Position numbers and translations under genes: made by a program. This document shows positions 17,442 through 25,887 of a stretch of 64,000 bases of DNA, piece by piece; the first letter of the stretch is position 1, and every line of letters begins with the position of its first letter. The stretch covers positions 248,001 to 312,000 of the forward strand of contig JAQWMX010000005.1 in assembly GCA_029246545.1 (NCBI GenBank), read 5' to 3'. This DNA is from Gammaproteobacteria bacterium (GTDB lineage: Bacteria > Pseudomonadota > Gammaproteobacteria > Pseudomonadales > Pseudohongiellaceae). The notes beneath the pieces are model-generated. The model had not been told where the DNA came from, did not search any database, and saw only the letters and a program-made list of their open reading frames with translations.

Positions 17442-18947
17442 TTATCGATCTAATTGCCGGTAAGTAATCGCCTCAAGCAAATGCTGCCGATGTATACGAT
17501 CTTCACCGGCAAAATCAGCTATTGTCCTAGCGACTTTTAGAACGCGAAAATAGGCTCTAGTAGAAAGCTTGAGTTGTTGCATTGCTTTGTTTAAAAGCGA
17601 GCGATTAGAGTTCTCTAATTGGCAATAGCTCAGAATTTCCTGCTGATTTAAATGAGCATTGGTTTTTCCAGATCTAAAGAGCTGTCGTTGTCTGCAATTA
17701 TCAACCTGAGCTTTTATCTTTGTACTATTCATTTTGCTGTTCTTTTGCTGCAATAATTTTTCTTGATCCGCTTTGTTCAGCCTAGCTAATTCAATTTGCA
17801 GATCTATTCTATCTAGCAAAGGACCAGAAACTCGCTGTTGGTATTTTTTAATTCGCTCAATAGTACACCGACATTCACGCTCAGAGTCGCCATAGTAACC
17901 ACAGGGGCAAGGGTTCATCGCTGCAATTAGTTGAAAGCGTGCTGGTAATCTAGCCTGATATGCAGCACGAGATATCAATATGCTGCCTCTCTCAATGGGC
18001 TCTCTTAGTGCTTCTAGCACTCTAGGATTAAACTCTGGGAGTTCATCCAAAAACAGCACGCCATTCTGAGCCAGGCTAATTTCACCTGGCGAAATGTCCT
18101 TGCCTCCACCAACCAATGCAACAGTTGAAGCAGTATGGTGAGGGGCACGAAAAGGAGTATTAAAATTCGCTTTTATAGATGAATTTGAATTTGCAATGGA
18201 TTGCACAGCAGCCACTTCGAGTGCTGACTTTTCATCAAGTTCTGGTAAGAGCGTGCACAAGCGGTTTGCTAGCATTGTTTTTCCCGTTCCGGGAGGGCCA
18301 CTCATTAACAAATTATGTCCGCCTGCAGCCGCTAAAATTAATGCCCTCTGAGCTTGTTCTTGCCCAACAACATCATCGAGCGTCTCGCTATAGCATTGTT
18401 TTACAGAATCTATTTTCTTGGCTTGTGGTAAATTTTTTTCTCCTGCCAGGTGATGGCAGATTTCAAGCAAATGCTTACACAGCCTGATATCGCTGTCATC
18501 AACTAATCCCGCTTCATCAGCATTAGCTTGAGGAATAATGCTTTGACGTTGCGCTGCACGACAGGCGATGAGGCCCGGGATTACTCCCGGTATAGTTCTA
18601 AGTTCACCGGAAAGCGCCAGCTCTCCCATGAATTCAATCAGTGCAATTTTATCTTCAGGTAATTGACCAGAGGCAACTAAGATACCGACAGCAATAGCCA
18701 AATCAAAACGTCCACCTGTTTTTGGCAAATCTGCTGGCGCTAAATTTACCGTAATGCGCTTTGCTGGAAACTCTAGCAATGAGTTCAAAATCGCACTGCG
18801 AACCCTTTCTTTACTTTCCCTGACTGCTGCCTCTGGTAAGCCAACAATTGAGAATCCGGGTAAGCCATTTGATAGATGTGTTTCAACTGCAACCAAAGGC
18901 GCTTCAATACCTATATTGGCACGAGAATAGACAATTGCCAGGGACAT
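17442..18947 (-). CDS. comM: ComM/YifB-family AAA+ ATPase (Mg-chelatase-like)
   Basis: ComM is a hexameric helicase promoting branch migration during natural transformation; the family is also widespread in species not known to be competent. Start M at 18947 (GGAAGAAAG ribosome site) gives 501 residues. The N-terminal ChlI-like domain has GLPGFSIVGLPEAAVRESKERV near residue 28. The AAA+ core has Walker A GPPGTGKTML near 215 and Walker B VLFLDELPEF near 292. A zinc-type cysteine cluster follows (MNPCPCGYYGD...CRC near 345), and a C-terminal helical domain ends RTIADFAGEDRI. Confidence 0.93.
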   Translation of the reverse strand: MSLAIVYSRANIGIEAPLVAVETHLSNGLPGFSIVGLPEAAVRESKERVRSAILNSLLEFPAKRITVNLAPADLPKTGGRFDLAIAVGILVASGQLPEDKIALIEFMGELALSGELRTIPGVIPGLIACRAAQRQSIIPQANADEAGLVDDSDIRLCKHLLEICHHLAGEKNLPQAKKIDSVKQCYSETLDDVVGQEQAQRALILAAAGGHNLLMSGPPGTGKTMLANRLCTLLPELDEKSALEVAAVQSIANSNSSIKANFNTPFRAPHHTASTVALVGGGKDISPGEISLAQNGVLFLDELPEFNPRVLEALREPIERGSILISRAAYQARLPARFQLIAAMNPCPCGYYGDSERECRCTIERIKKYQQRVSGPLLDRIDLQIELARLNKADQEKLLQQKNSKMNSTKIKAQVDNCRQRQLFRSGKTNAHLNQQEILSYCQLENSNRSLLNKAMQQLKLSTRAYFRVLKVARTIADFAGEDRIHRQHLLEAITYRQLDR

Positions 18948-19046
18948 TAACTTTCTTCCATGAAAGTAGGAATACACTATTTAATAGTTCAAATTTACGA
19001 GCTTGGCAAATATTGATTATAAAAAGAAAAAAAAGACGAGTAGCTG

Positions 19047-19078
19047 AGTGGTAATTACTTGAGCAAGTATTTACCACT
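19047..19078 (-). terminator. long hairpin downstream of the c5-like cytochrome gene
   Basis: A 14-bp stem with a single mismatch (AGTGGTAATTACTT at 19047-19060, AAGTATTTACCACT at 19065-19078) has a GAGC loop. On the minus strand it follows the cytochrome stop by 14 bases. A T-run (complement of the A-run at 19021-19034) comes about 12 bases later, further than usual for an intrinsic terminator. Confidence 0.5.
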
Positions 19079-19092
19079 TAAGTATTGGGTTT

Positions 19093-19509
19093 TTAATCTA
19101 GTGCGTCCAGCATGAAATCAACAGTAGAACGCAACTCATCATCAGAGCAGTTCATACAGGTGCCGCGTGGAGGCATTACATTCAATCCATTAATTGAATT
19201 TTGATAAAGGGCATCTGTACCTTGTGCTATCCGTGTTGCCCAATGCTCAGCATTACCTAATATAGGTGATTCACTAACGCCAGTAGCATGACAAACTACA
19301 CAAAAAGTCTGATAAATTGTCGCAGCATCTCTAGCCCCTGCTGGGCCGCTAGCAACCGTAGAACCAGCAGCACATGAATCTCCAACCACACAAACTGATC
19401 CAGCCGGTTGTAGGCGCTCGCGAATATCATCGTCTGATGTAGCTGCACTAGCGAATGCTGACAACATGATTATTAATCCTGAAATAAGGGTTGATATCCT
19501 AAAATTCAC
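19093..19509 (-). CDS. small exported cytochrome c (c5 family)
   Basis: The 138-residue protein has a Sec signal peptide (cleavage near ASA, residue 22) and one heme-binding CVVCH near residue 71. The distal part has MPPRGTCMNCSDDELRSTVDFM, giving the axial methionine and the extra CxxC pair typical of cytochrome c5. It would be a periplasmic one-electron carrier, probably between respiratory complexes. An additional cysteine pair before the heme (CVVGDSCAAG, near 35-44) is not general in the family. It is a lone gene with hairpins on its downstream side. Confidence 0.87.
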   Translation of the reverse strand: MNFRISTLISGLIIMLSAFASAATSDDDIRERLQPAGSVCVVGDSCAAGSTVASGPAGARDAATIYQTFCVVCHATGVSESPILGNAEHWATRIAQGTDALYQNSINGLNVMPPRGTCMNCSDDELRSTVDFMLDALD

Positions 19510-19650
19510 TTTTATACCTCTACCGTTTGCTTACGCTTAGTTGTTGCTTTATCAGATAACTTGAATAATTTTGAGGGCGGCATTATACCTGTAAATTTCT
19601 TGTTCTGGTACTCGCAGTAGAAAGGCTATTCTTGTCTAGGTAGTTCTAGG

Positions 19651-20199
19651 CTATGAATACAATATAGCTTCAGCAAGCAAAGAGGCATTTTGATCTTTAG
19701 CAGATAAAGTCGGCTCGCCGATACCATCAAGTGGCCAGGCAATATCTAGCTTTGGGTCATTCCAAAGTAACGCATACTCATCGTCTGGGGCGTAGTAACT
19801 GGTACATTTGTAGACGAACTCAGTCTTATCACTCAATACCAAGAAGCCATGCGCAAACCCAGGTGGCACCCAAAAAATTTGTTTATTCTCAGCCGTCAAC
19901 ACCGTTGCTACATGCTGGCCGAATGTTGGGGATTTCTTTCTTAGATCTACTGCAACATCGTAAACTTCACCAGATATAACTCTAACTAATTTACCTTGTG
20001 GTTGTTGTAACTGATAATGCAAACCTCGCAGCACCCCCTTTTCAGAAGCGCTGTGGTTATCTTGAACAAAGCCTGCTGTCATCCCAGCTTCGTGGAACCA
20101 GCTTTCTCGATAAGTCTCCATAAAAAAGCCACGATCATCACCAAAGACTGTTGGCTTAAATATCAGCACATCTGGGATAGCAGTCTTAATGATTTCCAT
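19651..20199 (-). CDS. rfbC: dTDP-4-dehydrorhamnose 3,5-epimerase
   Basis: RfbC (RmlC) epimerises C3 and C5 of dTDP-4-keto-6-deoxyglucose, the third step to dTDP-L-rhamnose. The 182 residues have the cupin family length. Motifs include FGDDRGFFMETYRESWF near residue 20, VQDNHSASEKGVLRGLHYQ near 45 with the catalytic histidine in GLHYQ, and the WVPPGFAHGFLVLSD segment near 113. It is the last gene of the rfbD-rfbB-rfbA-rfbC operon and overlaps rfbA by one base at 20199. Confidence 0.96.
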   Translation of the reverse strand: MEIIKTAIPDVLIFKPTVFGDDRGFFMETYRESWFHEAGMTAGFVQDNHSASEKGVLRGLHYQLQQPQGKLVRVISGEVYDVAVDLRKKSPTFGQHVATVLTAENKQIFWVPPGFAHGFLVLSDKTEFVYKCTSYYAPDDEYALLWNDPKLDIAWPLDGIGEPTLSAKDQNASLLAEAILYS

Positions 20200-21074
20200 T
20201 AATAAACCTTGTCATTAAGCACTTGGAATAAATATTCTCCGTAACCACTTTTTCTAAGTGGTTCCGCTAAAGCTTTGAGTTGATCGGCATTAATAAAATT
20301 CATTCGGTATGCGATTTCTTCAGGACAAGCGATCTTTAAACCTTGACGATCTTCAATAGTTTGTACAAAAGTACTAGCGGCTAACAAATTTGCATGTGTA
20401 CCAGTATCAAGCCAAGCCGCGCCTCTACCCAAAATTTCAACGGTCAGTTCCTCTGCTTCTAAATAATTCCGATTTACATCGGTTATTTCTAGCTCACCTC
20501 TGGCAGAGGGTTTAACATTTTTAGCGATTTCAATAACCCGATTATCGTAGAAATAAAGCCCAGTAATTGCATAATTTGATTTTGCAACAGCTGGTTTTTC
20601 TTCCACCGAAATCACACTACCATCATCGGCAAACTCAACTACGCCATAAGCCTCTGGATTTTGCACGTGATATCCAAAAACAGTTGCCCCTTTAACTTTA
20701 CTAGCTGCTTTCAATAATGAGTCCTGTAAGAAGTGCGAATAAAAAACATTATCGCCCAGCACCAAAGCTACTGAGTCATCACCAATAAACTTTTCACCGA
20801 TTAGAAATGCTTGAGCTAAACCATCAGGCGAAGGTTGCTCTGCATAAGTAAATTCTAGCCCCCATTTTTCACCAGTGCCAAGTAAATTTTCAAAGGTCGG
20901 CAAATCTCTGGGTGTAGAAATAATTAAAATCTCTTTAATCCCTGCAAGCATTAGAGTGCTCAAGGGGTAATAAATCATGGGCTTATCATAGATCGGCAGA
21001 ATTTGTTTACTGACAGATTGTGTAACGGGATGTAAGCGAGTGCCAGACCCGCCGGCGAGTATTATACCTTTCAT
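20199..21074 (-). CDS. rfbA: glucose-1-phosphate thymidylyltransferase
   Basis: RfbA (RmlA) joins dTTP and glucose-1-phosphate to dTDP-glucose, the entry step to dTDP-rhamnose. The 291 residues show the nucleotidyltransferase signature [20 protein letters not shown] near residue 8, then [18 protein letters not shown] and LVLGDNVFY near 107 with the metal-binding aspartate. [16 protein letters not shown] near 216 is the usual RmlA allosteric/active-site segment. It overlaps rfbB by 4 bases, indicating coupled translation. Confidence 0.97.
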   Translation of the reverse strand: MKGIILAGGSGTRLHPVTQSVSKQILPIYDKPMIYYPLSTLMLAGIKEILIISTPRDLPTFENLLGTGEKWGLEFTYAEQPSPDGLAQAFLIGEKFIGDDSVALVLGDNVFYSHFLQDSLLKAASKVKGATVFGYHVQNPEAYGVVEFADDGSVISVEEKPAVAKSNYAITGLYFYDNRVIEIAKNVKPSARGELEITDVNRNYLEAEELTVEILGRGAAWLDTGTHANLLAASTFVQTIEDRQGLKIACPEEIAYRMNFINADQLKALAEPLRKSGYGEYLFQVLNDKVY

Positions 21075-22156
21075 TCTTTTACTCCTCCCTCTGCTCCCAG
21101 TCGTTGTAATTGATAACTACCATCAAGTACAGCTTGCCACCATTCTGAATTTTCTAAATACCAATGTACAGTTTTACGAATGCCACTTTCAAAACTTTCT
21201 GCTGGACTCCAGCCGAGATCCTTCTCAATTTTAGAAGCGTCAATGGCATAGCGCAGATCATGCCCAGGTCTGTCTTTTACAAACTCAATTAAATCTACAT
21301 ACCCTTTACCAGAGCTTGCTGAATTAGGATTATCAGCCGCCAACTCTTCAAGAATAGCGCAAATACTTTGTACAACTTCTATATTTTGTTTCTCATTATG
21401 GCCACCAATATTATAAGTCTCACCTATTTTTCCTTCAGTGATTACTTTATAAAGGGCTCTGGCATGATCCTCAACATATAACCAATCACGCACTTGAGTC
21501 CCATCACCATAAACCGGCAAAGGCTTGCCTTGAAGTGCATTTAATATTATGTGAGGAATCAATTTTTCTGGAAAATGATATGGCCCATAATTATTCGAAC
21601 AATTAGTTATTAGAATTGGGAATCCATATGTGCGGTGCCAAGCTCTAGCCAGATGGTCAGAGCTCGCTTTAGAAGCCGAATAGGGCGAGCTAGGATCATA
21701 GGCTGTTTCTTCTGTGAAAAATCCTTCAGGTCCATCTAAATCGCCATACACTTCATCAGTGGAAACATGATGAAAAACAAAACTCGATTTTTTTTCTTTT
21801 TTTAATTTTCCCCAGTATTCACGAGCAATGTCTAATAATTGATATGTCCCAACTATATTAGTCTGAATGAAATCCCCGGGGCCATCAATAGAACGATCTA
21901 CATGTGACTCTGCAGCAAGATGCATAACTGCATCAGGTTGATAATCCTGGAAGACTTTAGTTAAGGCGGCATGATCACAAATATCAACCTGGCAAAAGTC
22001 ATAGCGCTTAGAAGGTAGGGCTTCAGAGATAGAGCTTAAGTTTCCTGCATAGGTAAGTTTATCAACATTGATAACGGCATCATCAGTATTTTGTAAAATA
22101 TGTCGGATAACGGCGCTACCAATAAAACCTGCACCGCATGTTACTAAAATTTTCAC
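21071..22156 (-). CDS. rfbB: dTDP-glucose 4,6-dehydratase
   Basis: RfbB (RmlB) is an NAD-dependent short-chain dehydratase making dTDP-4-keto-6-deoxyglucose. The 361 residues start at a GTG codon and have the expected motifs: [11 protein letters not shown] near residue 132, [10 protein letters not shown] with the catalytic Tyr/Lys near 161, and [14 protein letters not shown] near 190. The N-terminal nucleotide loop reads [10 protein letters not shown], with cysteine 7 where nearly all homologues have glycine (GGAGFIG); the other two glycines are intact. The enzyme is probably active. It sits second in the rhamnose operon. Confidence 0.96.
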   Translation of the reverse strand: MKILVTCGAGFIGSAVIRHILQNTDDAVINVDKLTYAGNLSSISEALPSKRYDFCQVDICDHAALTKVFQDYQPDAVMHLAAESHVDRSIDGPGDFIQTNIVGTYQLLDIAREYWGKLKKEKKSSFVFHHVSTDEVYGDLDGPEGFFTEETAYDPSSPYSASKASSDHLARAWHRTYGFPILITNCSNNYGPYHFPEKLIPHIILNALQGKPLPVYGDGTQVRDWLYVEDHARALYKVITEGKIGETYNIGGHNEKQNIEVVQSICAILEELAADNPNSASSGKGYVDLIEFVKDRPGHDLRYAIDASKIEKDLGWSPAESFESGIRKTVHWYLENSEWWQAVLDGSYQLQRLGAEGGVKE

Positions 22157-22189
22157 TGTTATTGCTTCGCTTTTAAATATTACTGGTGA

Positions 22190-23062
22190 CTATTCTATAG
22201 GTAAACGCTCTCTTAATACTGTGTTTAGTTCTTCCTGCCAACTTTTTCCTTGAAATTGAATTGCTTTATAAGTATCACTCTTATCCAAAACTGAATACTT
22301 AGGTCGCTGTGCTGGTGTCGGATATTCTTGAGTGCTTATTGCACGAAGCGAAATATCTTTCTCTAACAAGCCTATGGCCAATGCCTGCTGCTTTATTTCA
22401 ACAGCAAAGTCATACCAACTGGCAGCACCCTGATCAGTCCAATGATAAATACCTTTCAATTCTCTATTAGCAACAAAACGCCATACTACTTCTGCCAAGG
22501 TATGGGCTGAGGTTGGTGTACCAATCTGGTCATTCACAATCGCCAACTCTTCTAGCTCAGCCATAAGGTTAAGCATCATATTCATAAAGTTTTTACCTTG
22601 TGCAGAATATAACCAAGCTGTTCTTATAATTGAACTATCAGGCCTAATGGTCTGAAGTTTTTCTTCACCAGCTAACTTGCTCGCCCCATATACACTCAGG
22701 GGTGAAGCTAAATCGCTGGGCATGTACGGCGCCTGCTTTTCTCCATCAAAAATAAAGTCTGTGGATATATGAATGATGCGACAACTTTCTGAACAAGCCT
22801 TAGCAATATTGGCGGGACCTTCGGCGTTTACTGCAAATGCATCTTCTTGCTCAGATTCGGCTTTATCAACTTGAGTGTAACCTGCAGTATTAATAATAGT
22901 GGTTGGAGCTAGTTCCTGATAAAGCGATTGATGCTGAGCTAGATTGGAAATATCAAACTCACTAACATCAAAAGCATGCAGCTCGATGTTAGCAGGAGCT
23001 ATGTTTTTGATTAAGCTGCCTAGTTGTCCTAAAGCGCCTAGTATGACGATTCTTTCTTGCAT
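22190..23062 (-). CDS. rfbD: dTDP-4-dehydrorhamnose reductase
   Basis: RfbD (RmlD) reduces dTDP-4-keto-L-rhamnose to dTDP-L-rhamnose with NAD(P)H. The 290 residues show the N-terminal GALGQLGSLI cofactor loop, NTAGYTQVDKAE near residue 60, ISTDFIFDG near 100, and the YGASKLAGE active-site motif near 128. It is the first gene of the four-gene rhamnose operon. The product would feed O-antigen, exopolysaccharide or glycolipid synthesis, although no glycosyltransferase is nearby. Confidence 0.96.
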   Translation of the reverse strand: MQERIVILGALGQLGSLIKNIAPANIELHAFDVSEFDISNLAQHQSLYQELAPTTIINTAGYTQVDKAESEQEDAFAVNAEGPANIAKACSESCRIIHISTDFIFDGEKQAPYMPSDLASPLSVYGASKLAGEEKLQTIRPDSSIIRTAWLYSAQGKNFMNMMLNLMAELEELAIVNDQIGTPTSAHTLAEVVWRFVANRELKGIYHWTDQGAASWYDFAVEIKQQALAIGLLEKDISLRAISTQEYPTPAQRPKYSVLDKSDTYKAIQFQGKSWQEELNTVLRERLPIE

Positions 23063-23108
23063 GACTTTTTATTTCTTCACTCAATAAAATAAATAATCAG
23101 TTTAAATA

Positions 23109-23143
23109 AAAACGCCCACGATGCATAACATCATGGGCGTTTT
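23109..23143 (-). terminator. intrinsic terminator between dsbA and rfbD
   Basis: AAAACGCCCA at 23109-23118 pairs with TGGGCGTTTT at 23134-23143, with CGATG/CATCA inner pairing. T-rich flanks occur on both sides, so it could act in either direction. It ends the minus-strand dsbA transcript before the rhamnose operon. Confidence 0.88.
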
Positions 23144-23178
23144 ATTTTTAATAATATCTTAGTGCTTTTAAATCTTGC

Positions 23179-23820
23179 TTACATATTGCTGCGTTCCATC
23201 TCAACCAAATAATCAACTACTTCCAGCATATCTGTTTGAGTTGGTACCGCTTGGTTAGTCACAATTCTATACTTACCATTGACGATTAAATTTGGTGTAC
23301 TGCGTACACCATAATCGCGCATGTTTGTATTTGCTCTGTTAACAGCAGAAGTTACTGTAAATGAATTCCAAGCTGCATCAAAGTCAGCGCCAGAAACACC
23401 TTTACCCGTAAAGTAATCTTTAGCCGCGGCTTCTGATTGCAAGTAATTTGCGCGTAGCAAAATTTCATCAAAAATCTCATTGTGAGTTTCTTCAAACACC
23501 CCCAGTTCTACTGAAGTGTAATAAAGTTGAGCATGAGTTTGCATCATGGCATTCCACATGCCTGGGCTACGGACAAAAGCAACATCCTCAGCTGCATTAG
23601 CCTCCCAGTTTTCAATTAATGGCTCAAATGAATAACAGTGAGTACAGCCATACCAAAAAATTTCTACTACTTCGATTTTATTTGGATCAACTGTGCGAAC
23701 AGGAGCATCCAGCGCAACATAATGTGTGCCTTCAATGTAACGTGCTGGTTGTGCAAAAACTGATGCGCTCAATGCCACAAAAGCAAAAGCTAGCAAAACA
23801 GGTTTAAGTAGTACTTTCAT
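23179..23820 (-). CDS. dsbA: thiol:disulfide interchange protein DsbA
   Basis: DsbA is the periplasmic oxidant that inserts disulfides into exported proteins and is reoxidised by DsbB. The 213 residues have a Sec signal peptide (cleavage near VFA, residue 23). The thioredoxin active site is C59-T-H-C62 in FWYGCTHCYSFEP, and the cis-proline loop is VRSTPNLIVNG near residue 170. The usual dipeptide is Pro-His (CPHC); threonine here should change the redox potential. The order dsbA, cytochrome c4, engB, polA is shared with Pseudomonas. A terminator follows directly. Confidence 0.95.
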   Translation of the reverse strand: MKVLLKPVLLAFAFVALSASVFAQPARYIEGTHYVALDAPVRTVDPNKIEVVEIFWYGCTHCYSFEPLIENWEANAAEDVAFVRSPGMWNAMMQTHAQLYYTSVELGVFEETHNEIFDEILLRANYLQSEAAAKDYFTGKGVSGADFDAAWNSFTVTSAVNRANTNMRDYGVRSTPNLIVNGKYRIVTNQAVPTQTDMLEVVDYLVEMERSNM

Positions 23821-23960
23821 CGTTGTCTCCAGACTAAACGTAAATTCAATGATTCTTATTTAAAAAAAATTAAGGCTTATTCTTAACTATTCAGCTTCGT
23901 TTTTAGCTAATTGTTAACTATAAAGTGTTCAACTCAGCTCTTTATCGAGTAAAGATACAA

Positions 23961-23988
23961 AAAAGGGCGCCGTTTGGCACCCTTTTTA
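23961..23988 (-). terminator. intrinsic terminator after cytochrome c4
   Basis: AAAAGGGCGCC pairs with GGCACCCTTTT around a short GTTT loop (one G-U pair on one strand), flanked by A and T runs. It lies about 55 bases past the stop of the minus-strand cytochrome c4 gene. Confidence 0.82.
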
Positions 23989-24041
23989 TAGTAACCAGCT
24001 TAATACTGGCTGAATAATTCATTTTATTTCCTTAATCAGCC

Positions 24042-24659
24042 CTATTCAGCTCTCAGCCCGGAAACATAAGATGCCAAGGCTTGAATTTCTGCATCATTAA
24101 GTCTAGCGACGTTGTCTTGCATAACGCCTGCAAGATCATTGTTTCTAGTACCATCACGAAATGCGCGTAATTGCGATTCAGTATAAGCAGGATCTTGTCC
24201 GCGTAATGCCGGATAACCAGCTCCATTATTACCTGCACCCGTTGGTGAGTGGCAAGCAGAACATGCTGCTACGCCAATATTGGCATTACCAGCACGATAA
24301 AGTGTTTGACCTAAATCTAGGGCTGACTCCTCTGCAGCACCAGTTGGCTCCTCAAGAGAAGCATAATGTGCAGCTATATCTGCCAAGTCTTGATCTGAAA
24401 GAGCATTCAACTGACCTGTCATCAATAAAACTGCTCTGGTTCCATTTTTTATATCCTGCAGTTGCTTGTAAAGATAATTTTGATTTTGCCCGCCCAACTT
24501 AGCTGTTCCAGGAATAACCATTTCATTGCCACTTGCACCATGGCAAGCACCACAAGCGGCGACTTTTGATCTACCTGCAATCGCGTTTCCAGCCATCTGC
24601 GCCTGCGCAGTAGAACTAAAAGCCAATACAAACATTGCAACAAGAAAAATTCTGTTCAT
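24042..24659 (-). CDS. diheme cytochrome c4
   Basis: Cytochrome c4 is a periplasmic diheme electron carrier that passes electrons to terminal oxidases. The start was set at ATG 24659, which has GGAAAGA upstream; an in-frame ATG 15 bases earlier is less well placed. This gives 205 residues with a signal peptide ending at AQA near residue 22. Two homologous halves each contain one heme site (CGACHG near 38 and CSACHS near 133), as in Pseudomonas c4. It is divergent from engB across a 324-bp spacer. Confidence 0.93.
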   Translation of the reverse strand: MNRIFLVAMFVLAFSSTAQAQMAGNAIAGRSKVAACGACHGASGNEMVIPGTAKLGGQNQNYLYKQLQDIKNGTRAVLLMTGQLNALSDQDLADIAAHYASLEEPTGAAEESALDLGQTLYRAGNANIGVAACSACHSPTGAGNNGAGYPALRGQDPAYTESQLRAFRDGTRNNDLAGVMQDNVARLNDAEIQALASYVSGLRAE

Positions 24660-24983
24660 GCGTCTTTCCATCAAATATATTCTAATTTAATTAGAGCCTA
24701 AACTAAGAGCTAAGGCTCTATGTGCCGATCTATTGCGATCCAAGGCTATGCTATACTTCCCAGCTGCTGAAAAGCGGGGGGATTATACCTTATCCCGCTG
24801 CGATGACAAAGACGCCTTATACAGGAAATCATTCAGAGTATATTTACTGTTCTATTATGCTATTTGCTTAGGCTAATAGTCCGAAATAGTGCGAACAGTT
24901 GATTCTCCATAAACAATAATTGCTTTAACAAATCAGGCATAACACCCCAACAATGACCCACAAGCATCTAATTAGAGTTCACC
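24660..24983. other. divergent spacer between cytochrome c4 and engB
   Basis: This 324-bp noncoding stretch should hold promoters for both neighbours. A hairpin is visible (AGCGGG at 24773-24778, CCCGCT at 24794-24799), near a TATACT hexamer at about 24752. No confident promoter pair, operator or small ORF was found. Confidence 0.4.
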
Positions 24984-25622
24984 ATGTCTAAAGCCGGCCT
25001 TGATTATCGTAATGCTAGTTTTTTAACCAGTGCGGGGACTCTGTCACAGTGCCCAGAAGATAATGCATTGGAAGCAGCATTTATTGGACGTTCAAATGCT
25101 GGGAAATCCAGCGCTATCAATATTCTAACGGAACAGCCTAAGCTGGCTCGTACAAGTAAAACACCAGGACGAACCCAATTACTCAATTACTTTGAGATTA
25201 CCGATGGTCACTATCTAGTCGACCTGCCCGGTTTTGGTTATGCCAAAGTTCCCCCTAAGATGAAGCAGAAATGGGAAAAGGAACTTACACGTTATCTTGA
25301 AGAACGGCAGTCTTTACAGGGTGTAATACTGCTTGTAGATATTCGGCATCCTTTTAAAGACAGTGACATGATGATTATTGATTGGGCTTCTCGTGCAGAA
25401 ATACCTTTACACATTTTATTAACTAAAGCAGATAAGCTAAAACATGGCGCTGCAAAAGCTACTTTGCTTGCAGCTCAAAAACAATTAAAACCCCATGGCA
25501 AAAATATCAGCCTACAATTGTTTTCTGCCTTAAAAGGAAGCGGGGTTAATGATCTACGCAAGCAATTAAATGCTTGGTTAAACCAAGATGAAGACAACGT
25601 ACTAGAAAGCATTAAGACCTAA
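24984..25622 (+). CDS. engB: ribosome biogenesis GTP-binding protein (YihA/YsxC)
   Basis: EngB is an essential GTPase in 50S subunit assembly. The 212 residues show the TRAFAC GTPase motifs in order: G1 GRSNAGKSSAI near residue 35, G2 around TSKTPGRTQ, G3 DLPGFGYAKV near 81, and G4 LTKADKL near 146. It is convergent with polA, with 265 bp between them; the same pair flanks Spot 42 RNA in E. coli and ErsA in Pseudomonas. Confidence 0.96.
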   Translation: MSKAGLDYRNASFLTSAGTLSQCPEDNALEAAFIGRSNAGKSSAINILTEQPKLARTSKTPGRTQLLNYFEITDGHYLVDLPGFGYAKVPPKMKQKWEKELTRYLEERQSLQGVILLVDIRHPFKDSDMMIIDWASRAEIPLHILLTKADKLKHGAAKATLLAAQKQLKPHGKNISLQLFSALKGSGVNDLRKQLNAWLNQDEDNVLESIKT

Positions 25623-25670
25623 GTAAGCCTTACAAACTTTAAAATAATTTCTTGAAAATCAATCTCTTAT

Positions 25671-25787
25671 AAAAAGTCGGGCCCTAACCACAGGAGAAAG
25701 TAGTTAGAGCCCTATCTCCTACAAATAGAAGGAGTTTTTAGGTCGTTCTAGTAGACTGGGAAATCGGGGAGAAAACCAGCCCACTAT
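25671..25787 (-). ncRNA. candidate small RNA in the Spot 42/ErsA position
   Basis: On the minus strand, a hairpin (GGGCTCTAAC from 25712 down, GTTAGGGCCC ending at 25679; one internal mismatch) is followed by GACTTTTTAT, a good intrinsic terminator. A sigma-E-like promoter lies upstream, predicting a transcript of about 116 nt. The predicted RNA starts near 25787. It has an unpaired C/U stretch (TTTTCTCCCC, near 25776-25767) able to pair with Shine-Dalgarno sequences, then a small CTCCT/AGGAG stem (25735-25716). Position, orientation relative to polA, size and terminator parallel Spot 42 of E. coli and ErsA of Pseudomonas. Primary sequence identity to either was not tested. Expression is inferred. 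Confidence 0.6.
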
Positions 25788-25792
25788 TTAAG

Positions 25793-25822
25793 TGTGACTG
25801 ATCTGGTTTCAAATAGTTCCGG
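25793..25822 (-). promoter_or_regulatory. sigma-E (AlgU)-like promoter of the candidate small RNA
   Basis: Reading the minus strand, CCGGAACTA (25822-25814) is followed after exactly 16 bases by TCACA (25797-25793). This fits the GAACTT-N16-TCnnA layout of extracytoplasmic stress sigma factors. ErsA of Pseudomonas is likewise under such a sigma factor (AlgU), which supports the reading. The match is not perfect in either box. Confidence 0.5.
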
Positions 25823-25887
25823 ATAATTCGTATAAATTCGATTATTTGCAAAATTATAACTGCACGTGCAATGGCACATTATAAATA

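Noticed and set aside
19021-19045. A-rich tract as a plus-strand promoter UP element
   Set aside because: No plus-strand gene follows within reach; it is better read as the T-run of the minus-strand hairpin region.
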